Shown: piece after piece, positions 14,393-21,691 of the stretch
Layout of the letters: every line of letters begins with the position of its first letter
How positions within the stretch are numbered: position 1 is the stretch's first letter
From: Spirochaetaceae bacterium
GTDB taxonomy: Bacteria; Spirochaetota; Spirochaetia; Treponematales; Treponemataceae
NCBI GenBank assembly: GCA_017614995.1
Contig: JAGAAX010000022.1
Coordinates: 1-64,000 of the forward strand
Direction of reading: 5' to 3'
DNA: 64,000 nt
Translations under genes and position numbers: made by a program
The notes under the pieces: generated by a model
Seen by the model: only the letters and a program-made list of their open reading frames with translations
Databases searched by the model: none
Told to the model about the DNA's origin: nothing

Positions 14393-15031
14393 ATGGATAG
14401 AAAAGCAGAGATTGTTAATGCAACATTGGAACTTGCTTCTGAATATGGACTTGCCGCAGTTTCAATGAATCAGATTGCAGAAAAACTTGGAATCACAAAA
14501 CCGGCATTATACAAGCATTTTGCTTCCCGCGAAGAAATCATAAAGTCAATGTATTCATTTTTGCGCGGTCAGGCTAAGCAAAGTCTTAGTGTCACTGAAA
14601 TAAATTACGATATGCTGTCAAAAGAAATTCCTCTGGAAAAAATTTTAACCCAAATGGTTGAATCGTACAGGAATCTTTGCACAAATCCTAACATGTTCAA
14701 GTTTTATAAAATTATAATGTCACAAAGAACCGTAGATACAGCGGCGGCAGAAATAATGGTAATGGAAACAAAAGCAATGATTGATGCAACCAAGAAATTG
14801 TTTTACGCTCTTCAGGTAAAACATATAGCTGATTTTTACGATGCTGATGCAGCGGCTGTTTCTTTCGCGATGGCGGTTCATTCAATAATAGATTTTGAAT
14901 GTGATTTAAAGCAGCTTGAAAAAGAAACCAAAGATGCTGGAAGCGCCGGCAGGGAAAACATGATGCAAAACTTCATAAAAGAATTTTGCAGAATATATGA
15001 ATTCAAAGCTAAGGGAGCAAAAGAAATATGA
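14393..15031 (+). CDS. TetR-family regulator
   Basis: 212 aa. Residues 1-48 form the TetR HTH (IVNATLELASEYGLAAVSMNQIAEKLGITKPALYKHFASREEII). The C-terminal ligand domain is helical with no recognisable subfamily. It is first in an operon with a GNAT and a DUF998 protein; the GNAT ATG overlaps its stop. The tandem sites at 14345-14382 are its probable operators. Confidence 0.9.
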   Translation: MDRKAEIVNATLELASEYGLAAVSMNQIAEKLGITKPALYKHFASREEIIKSMYSFLRGQAKQSLSVTEINYDMLSKEIPLEKILTQMVESYRNLCTNPNMFKFYKIIMSQRTVDTAAAEIMVMETKAMIDATKKLFYALQVKHIADFYDADAAAVSFAMAVHSIIDFECDLKQLEKETKDAGSAGRENMMQNFIKEFCRIYEFKAKGAKEI

Positions 15032-15498
15032 GCATATCAATAAGACTTGTAACAATTGATGACTATGACGGAATTTATGAGCTTTGGAACTCTACCGAGC
15101 AGAGCCGGCGCGCGCTGAACCCTGTGGACGACAGCCGCGAAGGAATTGCGCGCTATTTGAAGCGCAACCCGACGACCTGTTTTTTGGCTTTGTCTAAAGA
15201 CGGCTCAGGCGATGCACCGCAGATTGTCGGTGTAATTCTTACAGGGCATGACGGCAGGCGCGCAATCATTCATCATTTATGCGTGCACCCTGCATTCAGG
15301 CACGAGGGAATTGCGCATACACTCGTAGAAAAAGCCGAAGAAGCGCTTCGTGCAGAGGGAATAAACAAGATATTCGGTCTTGTGTTCAAAGACAACGATG
15401 CGGCAAATGCTTTCTGGGAAAAACAGGGCTACACTTTGCGCACAAATCTTAACTACCGCAACAAGAGCCTTAATCAGGCAGTTCCGCAGGGAGAATAA
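15028..15498 (+). CDS. GNAT acetyltransferase
   Basis: 156 aa. GNAT motif A is VHPAFRHEGIAHTLVEKAEEAL (about 91-112), preceded by HHLCV and followed by INKIFGLVFKDNDAANAFWEKQGYTLR. Predicted cytoplasmic N-acetyltransferase of unknown substrate. Start overlaps the TetR stop by 4 nt and it is 2 nt from the DUF998 gene, so the three are one operon. Confidence 0.88.
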   Translation: MSISIRLVTIDDYDGIYELWNSTEQSRRALNPVDDSREGIARYLKRNPTTCFLALSKDGSGDAPQIVGVILTGHDGRRAIIHHLCVHPAFRHEGIAHTLVEKAEEALRAEGINKIFGLVFKDNDAANAFWEKQGYTLRTNLNYRNKSLNQAVPQGE

Positions 15499-15500
15499 AA

Positions 15501-16151
15501 ATGGAAAAGAATACTACTGACAGGGTCAAATACTGGATTTTGATTTGCGGCATTTTGAATGTTGTTTTTTATCTGCTTCATGACATAATCGGGGCAATGA
15601 ATTATCCCGACTATAACTGGATGGCACAGGCAGTCAGCGATTTGACTGCGGTAGATGCACCTTCGCGTGTAATTGCTTCAGGGCTTTCAAATATAGGCGG
15701 TATTTTTACTTGTATTGTCTGTACTCTTATTTGTATTTATGCAAAAGAATTATGGCCGGAATCTTCTGAAAAATTACTTCGTGTTGGAGTATATCTTTTT
15801 GTAATTATGCACTGGGTTTCTGCTATCGGTTATGGACTCTTTCCTTTGACAGGCAGCGGTTATGACGGAAGCGTACAGTCGTTTATTCATGTTTTTGTAA
15901 TTACGGTTCTAGTTGTTCTGCTTTCTATTGTCTATTCAATTCTGATTGCTGTAGGCGGTTTTAAAAGTGGAAACAAAGTGCTTGCCTGGTGTGCACTTGT
16001 ATCGGTTTTGCTGATGTTTGCTGGAGCAGCAGGAAGTGGAATAGTTCCAAGAGAATACTTCGGCATAGTCGAAAGATTCAGCACATACAGCGCCGGATGC
16101 TTTACATCTGCAATTGCAATTATAGCTTTTGCAAAGTTCAAAGAAGCTTAA
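15501..16151 (+). CDS. DUF998 membrane protein
   Basis: 216 aa, six predicted membrane helices. The segment MNYPDYNWMAQAVSDLTAVDAPSR with the N-terminal ICGILNVVFYLLHD is characteristic of DUF998. Function unknown. The last 23 nt of its coding region recur exactly at 17666-17688 as the tail of a vanished paralogue. Confidence 0.8.
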   Translation: MEKNTTDRVKYWILICGILNVVFYLLHDIIGAMNYPDYNWMAQAVSDLTAVDAPSRVIASGLSNIGGIFTCIVCTLICIYAKELWPESSEKLLRVGVYLFVIMHWVSAIGYGLFPLTGSGYDGSVQSFIHVFVITVLVVLLSIVYSILIAVGGFKSGNKVLAWCALVSVLLMFAGAAGSGIVPREYFGIVERFSTYSAGCFTSAIAIIAFAKFKEA

Positions 16152-16163
16152 CTGGAAACCGCT

Positions 16164-16191
16164 TTGAATTGATAGTTATTCATTATATAAT
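16164..16191 (+). promoter_or_regulatory. Promoter of the lipoprotein gene at 16206
   Basis: TTGAAT (16164-16169) and TATAAT (16186-16191), 16 bp apart, then an AGAGG ribosome site before the ATG. Confidence 0.6.
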
Positions 16192-16205
16192 AAATAGAGG
16201 TTTCT

Positions 16206-17519
16206 ATGAAAAAAGTAGTCTTATTAGTTTTTGTGGCTTTGCTCTTTGCAAGTTGTGCAAAAAAAGGCGGCAAAGAAGCTGTTCAGTCACAAGCCGCAGT
16301 TTCAGAAGAAGCGGCTGAAACAAAAGCCCCATCATCAGCAGATACAACTCCTTCAGACAATGCACCGGTAGAAAAGGGCACTTTTGCATATATCCGTGCG
16401 CTGCACTCAAAAGAAGAATATACACAAGCTGTCAAAGATCTTACACAAGATTATCTTCTCGGCACATGGAGTGTCGAAGTAATTTCTGAAGAGCTGAATT
16501 ATGTGTATTTTGCATTTGATGATGACGGAACTTATTATATTTTTTCGCCTTATGGCGGCTACATGGGTCAGCAAGGCAAATACGAACTTGACGGCAACAA
16601 TCTTACATTGTTTTTCCCGAATTTTGAAAGCAGTGCCTGGGACGAGCGGATTTTTCCAGATAAAAAAGAAACAACTCTTGTTTACGACTATGACTTCAAA
16701 GATTTTTACGATGTTGGTGTTCTGCACAATGATCATCTGATTTTAAGAAACGGCGTTGAAAAAACGGCGGATGGCAGCAGATGCTTTTTGAAGGGCAGAG
16801 AAGTTATAAAGACTGAAAATAAGCCTGTTGTCGCAAAAGATAATCTCAAGCTCCGTCTTGAACCGTCTTTGAAAGGAAAAGAAGCAAATTTCTGGTACCG
16901 CATGTTTTTAGTTGCTACATTGAGAGAGTTGCTCGAAGATTCATATTATAAAGTAGAAGATAATCAGGAATTATTGAATGTAATGCTTAAGGGAATTCAG
17001 ACGTCCTATGATGCGCGTACCGTAAAAGAAGATACAATAGACGGAATTACTGCCCCTTGGTATAGAATCAGCCTTTATGATTATGATGAAGAAGGAATGC
17101 CGCAAAATTTTTGGGTTTTTGGCGGCTATCTTGAAGAATATGACAAAAGCAAAGATGCTGAATATAAGCAGCAGCTGTTTAATGCCGCACTTGAAAAAAA
17201 CTTGTTAGTTTTTGATGAAGAAGCTTATCAAGATTATGAAGCTTCTACCGGCTATAAAAGAGTTACAGGCATTACAGAAGAGTCTGCAAAGAAAATTATA
17301 AAAGCCGGAGGCTCTGCTGAAAGTGATGAAGAGCTTAAAGGAACTATCTTTAAGATTGGCATGACTAAAGACGAGATAATAAAATTATTAGACAAACCGA
17401 TAGTAACTCAAGGTAACCATATCGACTATTTCATTTTTCCAGATGGAAATGGATATCGTCTTTGCTTCTATTTTGAAGCTGATAAAGTCACAAAAATAGA
17501 AATCTCACCGGAAAAATAA
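16206..17519 (+). CDS. Lipoprotein with SH3-like and BamE-like segments
   Basis: 437 aa. Lipoprotein signal with lipobox LFASC (Cys 18). A Ser/Ala/Glu-rich linker (20-60) leads to a lipocalin-like beta region (70-190), then an SH3b-like segment starting VVAKDNLKLRLEPSL and closing WVFGGYLEEY (about 205-320). The C-terminal 60 residues (FKIGMTKDEIIKLLDKP...YRLCFYFEADKVTKIEI) match the SmpA/OmlA (BamE-like) fold pattern. Likely periplasmic or surface; no enzyme motif. Assignments are by eye. Confidence 0.7.
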   Translation: MKKVVLLVFVALLFASCAKKGGKEAVQSQAAVSEEAAETKAPSSADTTPSDNAPVEKGTFAYIRALHSKEEYTQAVKDLTQDYLLGTWSVEVISEELNYVYFAFDDDGTYYIFSPYGGYMGQQGKYELDGNNLTLFFPNFESSAWDERIFPDKKETTLVYDYDFKDFYDVGVLHNDHLILRNGVEKTADGSRCFLKGREVIKTENKPVVAKDNLKLRLEPSLKGKEANFWYRMFLVATLRELLEDSYYKVEDNQELLNVMLKGIQTSYDARTVKEDTIDGITAPWYRISLYDYDEEGMPQNFWVFGGYLEEYDKSKDAEYKQQLFNAALEKNLLVFDEEAYQDYEASTGYKRVTGITEESAKKIIKAGGSAESDEELKGTIFKIGMTKDEIIKLLDKPIVTQGNHIDYFIFPDGNGYRLCFYFEADKVTKIEISPEK

Positions 17520-17601
17520 ATGTACAAGAGCTGCCTGAAAAGCAATCTCGAGTTCGCGATTAAGCTTTATTTACAACTTAAGCTTTAGTGGCGAACCTCT
17601 G

Positions 17602-17625
17602 CAAGTTTTCGTTTGCGAAAACTTG
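17602..17625. repeat. Perfect 10-bp stem hairpin
   Basis: CAAGTTTTCG and CGAAAACTTG flank a TTTG loop. No T-run follows, so it is not a classical terminator. It lies in the 169-bp gap with other short inverted repeats (GAGTTCGC/GCGAAC at about 17551-17597). Confidence 0.6.
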
Positions 17626-17629
17626 TTAG

Positions 17630-17692
17630 ATATTGCTTCTATTTTGCGCTGTACTTGCCGTATGCGCTTTTGCAAAGTTCAAAGAAGCCTAA
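17630..17692 (+). pseudogene. 3' remnant of a DUF998 paralogue
   Basis: The frame is open for 20 codons (ILLLFCAVLAVCAFAKFKEA) before a stop. It ends in the same AFAKFKEA as the intact DUF998 protein at 15501-16151, preceded by a hydrophobic segment of similar character. A 23-bp block is identical (16125-16147 and 17666-17688). The rest of the gene is gone, with a lipoprotein gene and hairpins now between the two copies. Confidence 0.6.
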
Positions 17693-18042
17693 TCAATAGC
17701 CGCTGTGTACACTTCTATGCGGTTTCCCTCTGAATCGACAAACTCTGCTACCCAGTTTTTGCCGATTCGGGTAAGTGGAAAGCAAAGCTCTTTGTCTGCA
17801 AGTTTGTGCTGCATTTCGGCAAGACTGTCAAAGTGAATGCTCGGCAGACAGTTGCTGCCATAAGTATGCGGCTCTGCTACTTCTTTATAAGCAAACAAAT
17901 TGAAGCGGAAACTGTCAATTTCAAAGCGGCTGCCGGTTCTGCCTTCTTCGGCAGCTTTCTGCTCAAAAAAGGCTTCATAAAACCGGACGGCGCGTTCCAT
18001 GTCTTCAACGCAGATGTACAAAGAATCAATGCGGCAGCTCAT
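17689..18042 (-). CDS. VOC (glyoxalase/bleomycin-resistance fold) protein
   Basis: 117 aa, one VOC module pair: IDSLYICVEDMERAVRFYEAFF at the start and NWVAEFVDSEGNRIEVY at the end, with metal-ligand-like H and E positions. Could be a glyoxalase-like lyase or a drug-binding protein. Its ATG is 2 nt past the ClbS-like stop, so the two are co-transcribed. Confidence 0.85.
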   Translation of the reverse strand: MSCRIDSLYICVEDMERAVRFYEAFFEQKAAEEGRTGSRFEIDSFRFNLFAYKEVAEPHTYGSNCLPSIHFDSLAEMQHKLADKELCFPLTRIGKNWVAEFVDSEGNRIEVYTAAID

Positions 18043-18044
18043 TT

Positions 18045-18596
18045 TCAGCCTTTACAGTTCTTTATGTGTGCTTTAAGCTTTTTCATTGCCCAGTCGTAAT
18101 GGCTTGAAGTGCTGCTTACAAAATATTCGCCGAGCGCTGCGTTGCCTGTCCATGGAAAATACTTCGGTATGAAAAGCTCTTCATTTGTGTATTTTTCGAT
18201 AAGAGCCATTGCCGCGGCGTGGCTTTCGGCAAGCATTTTCTTTGCGTCTTCAAGGCTTGTGTTCTGATGCTTGTTCCAGAACATCATGTTCATTGCGCCG
18301 TATGTCTTCCACGAATATTCTGAAGGAAGATAAGAGATTGCAAGCTTGCTGTTTGTAACGCCTTCGTTGTTCTTTGGAAACTTGAGCATAAGCTGATGCC
18401 ATTCATAAAGGTGAATAAGCACATCGCGGACGTTCTTATCGCGCGCCCAGTGTGCTTCTTTTTTGCCCGGCTGATTTGAAAAATCAAAAGGTGTGTTAAG
18501 CTCCTTTTCAGTCATTCCGTCAATCAGTTTGATAAGCTTCTCATAGTTTTCTTTTGCTGCGGTAAGCAGGTCGTCTTTTGTTTTTGGTCTTGGCAT
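18045..18596 (-). CDS. ClbS/DfsB family four-helix-bundle protein
   Basis: 183 aa from the ATG at 18596 (GGAG upstream), starting MPRPKTKDDLLTAAKENYEKL. The family pattern is clear: WARDKNVRDVLIHLYEWHQL, YSWKTYGAMNMMFWNKHQ and FPWTGNAALGEYFVSSTSSHYDWA. ClbS is the colibactin self-resistance cyclopropane hydrolase; most relatives (DUF1706) have unknown substrates. Promoter site B lies upstream. Confidence 0.85.
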   Translation of the reverse strand: MPRPKTKDDLLTAAKENYEKLIKLIDGMTEKELNTPFDFSNQPGKKEAHWARDKNVRDVLIHLYEWHQLMLKFPKNNEGVTNSKLAISYLPSEYSWKTYGAMNMMFWNKHQNTSLEDAKKMLAESHAAAMALIEKYTNEELFIPKYFPWTGNAALGEYFVSSTSSHYDWAMKKLKAHIKNCKG

Positions 18597-18629
18597 ATTT
18601 ACTCCACATTGAATCATTAGTATGGCATC

Positions 18630-18663
18630 ATTATAGCAATGAAAATGTGACAACAGCGTGTCA
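18630..18663 (-). promoter_or_regulatory. TGACA-N6-TGTCA operator and promoter, site B
   Basis: Operator TGACAACAGCGTGTCA at 18648-18663, then on the minus strand 12 nt and a consensus -10 TATAAT (18635-18630). The operator overlaps the -35 position (CGCTGT at 17 bp). Confidence 0.68.
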
Positions 18664-18672
18664 TATTCAGTT

Positions 18673-19314
18673 TTATTTTGTAGAAATTGCTTTTATCGGG
18701 TGGCGGATAACTGTTTTAAGCTTTTCCGGGGCAACTTTTCTGGGGTCGCTGAGATATATTTCGTGATGAAACCGCGATTCAGAAAAATCTGTCTCATAAC
18801 CGTTGGCAGCGGCAAAATCGTCCATGAGCTTGATTGAAGCCGGCTCGTCATTGTAAGAACCGAGGTGCATAATCTGAACACATTTTCCCTCTGCATATTT
18901 GAAAAGTTCTGCTTTGCCGCAATCCAAGCCTTTCTTTTTCTGAACAGTCTCTTTTGCCCAGTCAAAATCTTGTCTGCCTACAAAATCCGGCAGACGGATT
19001 AGTGAAATCCATTCGAGTTTTTCTTTATGCGAATAATCAATGCCGTTAATTCCGTTTTGCCACCAGAAACCTTCAAGCGGCGGAACAACAAAGTCATAAT
19101 AACCGTCTATGTGGTGGTCGCTCATTTTGCTCATCTTTAGTGTGTACGAGACTGCGTACAAAATGTTAAGTGCGCTTTTGTATTCGCCGTCTTCTTCATT
19201 CGGGTTTCCCTTGCCGCGCACCGCGACAAACTGCATTTGGGGAACATTCACAATTTGTGGTTTTGCCGGTGGAAGATAAAACTCTTTGAATTCTTTTTTG
19301 TAGTCAAATGCCAT
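18673..19314 (-). CDS. GyrI-like small-molecule-binding domain protein
   Basis: 213 aa from the ATG at 19314 (GGTGGAGG upstream). The pattern MAFDYKKEFKEFYLPPAKPQIV...FVAVRGKGNPNEEDGEYKSALNILYAVSYTLK...YDFVVPPLEGFWW and C-terminal HHEIYLSDPRKVAPEKLKTVIRHPI is the stand-alone GyrI-like (SBP/AraC effector) family. Members bind or hydrolyse toxic small molecules. Own promoter with site C. Confidence 0.87.
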   Translation of the reverse strand: MAFDYKKEFKEFYLPPAKPQIVNVPQMQFVAVRGKGNPNEEDGEYKSALNILYAVSYTLKMSKMSDHHIDGYYDFVVPPLEGFWWQNGINGIDYSHKEKLEWISLIRLPDFVGRQDFDWAKETVQKKKGLDCGKAELFKYAEGKCVQIMHLGSYNDEPASIKLMDDFAAANGYETDFSESRFHHEIYLSDPRKVAPEKLKTVIRHPIKAISTK

Positions 19315-19332
19315 CTTTAAGCCTCCACCATG

Positions 19333-19366
19333 AGTGTAACACATATAATATGACGGCGTATTGTCA
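19333..19366 (-). promoter_or_regulatory. TGACA-N6-YGTCA operator and promoter, site C
   Basis: Operator on the minus strand TGACAATACGCCGTCA (19366-19351), then 12 nt and TACACT (19338-19333). Spacing is identical to sites A and B, and the -35 region is again non-consensus. The sequence between operator and -10 (TATTATATGTGT) also resembles that of site A. Confidence 0.6.
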
Positions 19367-19462
19367 CATTAACTGAAACGTTGTCAATTTTGCCGTAGTT
19401 GAAATACATCAGAAAGCGCAAAATGGTGTATAATCTGAATCTGACAGGGAAACAATATATTC

Positions 19463-19909
19463 ATGAACATTTTCATGGGGTTCAAGGGAAAAAACAACAA
19501 TTCAAGCATAATTGCGCAGGCTTTGGCGGAAAATTACGGGCACTGTCTCTTGCTGACAAATTCTTTTTGCGGGGTGCAGAAAGACATAGAAGAAATTGCA
19601 GAAGTTTATCAAGCTGCATTCTTGTTTGGAATAGATAAGACTTTGCGGAATGGAATCCGTATTGAAACAATTGCGCAAAAAAACAGCGGAAAATGCCGTA
19701 CAAAAATTGATTTTCAGAAATTAAGCAGTCGCTTTAAAGCCGCCGGAATTTTGTGCACTATATCAAGCAGCCCGACTTTTTATTTGTGCAACGAAGCTTA
19801 CGGGTATGCGCTCCAAAAATTTAAAGGCAATGCCATACTGATTCACATACCCACAATTAAAAATGCAGACGGAAATTTTGTAGAAAACATAAAGAAAGCA
19901 TTTGCTTAA
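19463..19909 (+). CDS. Minimal pyroglutamyl-peptidase (C15)-like protein
   Basis: 148 aa, against about 200-215 for the family. Landmarks of pyroglutamyl peptidase I are present: N-terminal FMGFKGKNNNSS in place of TGF-x-P-F-G-x-N-P-S, FLFGIDK, RIETIAQ with the catalytic Glu (E68), SSSPTFYLCNEAYGYAL with the nucleophile Cys (C109) and ILIHIPTI with the catalytic His (H128). The triad is therefore intact while the central and C-terminal insertions are missing. The substrate may differ from pyroglutamyl peptides. Family assignment is by pattern reading. Confidence 0.6.
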   Translation: MNIFMGFKGKNNNSSIIAQALAENYGHCLLLTNSFCGVQKDIEEIAEVYQAAFLFGIDKTLRNGIRIETIAQKNSGKCRTKIDFQKLSSRFKAAGILCTISSSPTFYLCNEAYGYALQKFKGNAILIHIPTIKNADGNFVENIKKAFA

Positions 19910-19924
19910 TGCAATAGCTGTGCC

Positions 19925-21013
19925 TTACGCCGAAACTACGCGGTTTTTGCCGGCGGCTTTGGCGGCATAAAGGCGCTTGTCAACTTCCTGAAGCAGCTCG
20001 TCGTAAGACATGTTTTCAGTGCAGGTTATAAAGCCCGCGCTTGCGGTGACAAAGCCGTTTTCGCCAATCTGAATCTGTGCCCAAGTGGCTTTGATTATCT
20101 TTTCAACAATCTGAAGCGCTTCGTCTCTGTCTTTTTTGGGAATGAGCAGCAGAAATTCTTCGCCGCCATAACGGCAGGCGGTAGCCCCTTCTCTTTCGGT
20201 TTTCTTGAGAATTTTGGCAAACCGCTGCAACACTGTGTCGCCGAAAGGATGACCGTATCTGTCGTTCACAACCTTAAAGTCATCGATATCAAGCATTGCA
20301 AGGTGAAGATTGCCAGTATCGCCGACTGTGTTTATTGCAAGCTTCAAAAAGTTGTTGAAATAGCGGCGGTTATAAAGCCCTGTAAGCTCGTCTGTGTTCG
20401 CCTGATTTTCATACATCTTAGAAAGCTTTTCGATAGTTTCGCGGTCATGCGAATTCTGAAGCGCCACCGAATACGAAAAACTGAAAAGAATCAGGCTTGT
20501 AATTACCATGCTGCAAAGCTGATCTATAAAAGCTGTTTCATCTGTCATGTGCATAAAATATTGCGGTGCGTTCTTATAAAAAATAAAAAGCAGTGTATAT
20601 TCAGCAATAATCGCAATAAAAAGAATGACTCGCGACTTGCCTTTGAGCACAAGGGCAATACATACGGCTGCAATCACAAAATAGAAAATCATGCCGCCAT
20701 GCATACCATCGTTTGCAAGAAACATCAGCGGAAATACGACAAACCCGATAACAGAAATTGAGACTAGCGAGAAAAGCTCGTTGCGCTGTGTGTAAAAGCC
20801 CCAGAAAGAAAAGCCCAGAAGCAGAAAGAACAAAATAAGCGGCAGAATCACCGCTGCAATCGGCAGTTTAAGCGCAAGAGATTCGATGAAGCCAAAAAAT
20901 GTGCCGAACATGGAGCATAAAAGCATAGCATGAGTTATCCGCTTTTCAAGCGGCACATTCATTGAAAAAAGATTTGTATATAATTGCTTAATTGGTGAAA
21001 AATTGCCTTCCAT
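19925..21013 (-). CDS. Membrane diguanylate cyclase (GGDEF)
   Basis: 362 aa. Six membrane helices lie within residues 25-195, then a short linker and a GGDEF domain (about 205-362): DELTGLYNRRYF, MLDIDDFKVVNDRYGHPFGD, active site RYGGEEFLLLI and AKAAGKNRV. It should make cyclic di-GMP from two GTP. The product-inhibition I-site R-x-x-D five residues before GGEEF reads R-E-G-A, so the Asp is lost and feedback inhibition may be weak. No Shine-Dalgarno is visible at the start. Confidence 0.9.
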   Translation of the reverse strand: MEGNFSPIKQLYTNLFSMNVPLEKRITHAMLLCSMFGTFFGFIESLALKLPIAAVILPLILFFLLLGFSFWGFYTQRNELFSLVSISVIGFVVFPLMFLANDGMHGGMIFYFVIAAVCIALVLKGKSRVILFIAIIAEYTLLFIFYKNAPQYFMHMTDETAFIDQLCSMVITSLILFSFSYSVALQNSHDRETIEKLSKMYENQANTDELTGLYNRRYFNNFLKLAINTVGDTGNLHLAMLDIDDFKVVNDRYGHPFGDTVLQRFAKILKKTEREGATACRYGGEEFLLLIPKKDRDEALQIVEKIIKATWAQIQIGENGFVTASAGFITCTENMSYDELLQEVDKRLYAAKAAGKNRVVSA

Positions 21014-21088
21014 CTATAGATTACTGTACATCATTAGTTTGTAACCCGCAAGATTTTTCGCATGAAAAATATGCTTCCAGTTATCAAT

Positions 21089-21655
21089 TTATTCGTGCCG
21101 AGGGTTTGATCCCCCGACGCTCTGCGTCGAAACAAAGGGTATCAAACCCGAGTGCAGTTCCTTTTGAGAACAACATACCTCGTCGCTCTGCGGCGAGGTT
21201 GTTGATTTTCCGCAGTCTATGTAGGCAAATTCGATGTCACCGTAGTATTTTTTGCTGTAAACCCCGACAATTTCTATGTCTTCAAGCAGGGCAGGATAAT
21301 CTTCGGGATAGTGCCTGCTGTCGTCTTCAAAAGTAAAGCCGGTCTGGCAGCAGGCGGTTGCATCATAAAGTAGAACAGCCAGAAAACTGCCGAAATCGTC
21401 CTGGCTTGCAAAGAACTGTCCTTTTATTTTGATGCGCTTGCCAAGATAGTCCTCTTGGTTTGCGAGCATGTCAAAAATAAGAGCAGAAGCCATGTTATAG
21501 TTGAGGTTTGTAAAATCAATGTCGATTTTTTCTGCTGTCTGCAAAGACTGAACAGATTTGGCTGTACCTATAGATGTTTTCGCTTCTTTTTTACAGGCTG
21601 AAAATGCCGTCAAAACAAGAATTATCACAAGCCATTTGAAAAAATGCTTTTTCAT
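21089..21655 (-). CDS. Zinc-operon lipoprotein with a repeat-derived C-terminus
   Basis: 188 aa from the ATG at 21655. Signal peptide and lipobox AFSAC (Cys 21). The body NYNMASALIFDMLANQEDYLGKRIKIKGQFFASQ...CCQTGFTFEDDSRHYPEDYPALLEDIEIVGVY...AYIDCG looks like an OB-like beta fold with several Cys. From about residue 154 (STTSPQSDEV...) to the stop the codons are supplied by the family I palindromic element (21092-21206), so the native end is lost. Last gene of the zur operon; a zinc-related role is inferred from position. Confidence 0.7.
   Translation of the reverse strand: MKKHFFKWLVIILVLTAFSACKKEAKTSIGTAKSVQSLQTAEKIDIDFTNLNYNMASALIFDMLANQEDYLGKRIKIKGQFFASQDDFGSFLAVLLYDATACCQTGFTFEDDSRHYPEDYPALLEDIEIVGVYSKKYYGDIEFAYIDCGKSTTSPQSDEVCCSQKELHSGLIPFVSTQSVGGSNPRHE
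21092..21206 (-). repeat. Dispersed palindromic element, family I, copy 2 (inside a coding region)
   Basis: Reverse complement of the element at 176-352. Hairpin 1 spans 21171-21204 (CAACA...TGTTG arms, inner CCTCG-t-CGC / GCG-g-CGAGG). Hairpin 2 spans 21102-21149 (GGGTTTGAT / ATCAAACCC arms, inner CGACGC-tct-GCGTCG at 21115-21129). The joint CTCAAAAGGAACTGCACTC is conserved in copy 1. It provides about 35 codons and the stop of the lipoprotein at 21089. Confidence 0.72.
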
Positions 21656-21691
21656 CGGAAAGCCTCCTCTGTAGTTTTGCAGACGCAAATT

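Noticed and set aside
20249-20761. 170-codon open frame opposite the diguanylate cyclase
   Set aside because: Shadow of a conserved gene on the other strand; Cys/His/Lys-rich nonsense composition and no ribosome site.
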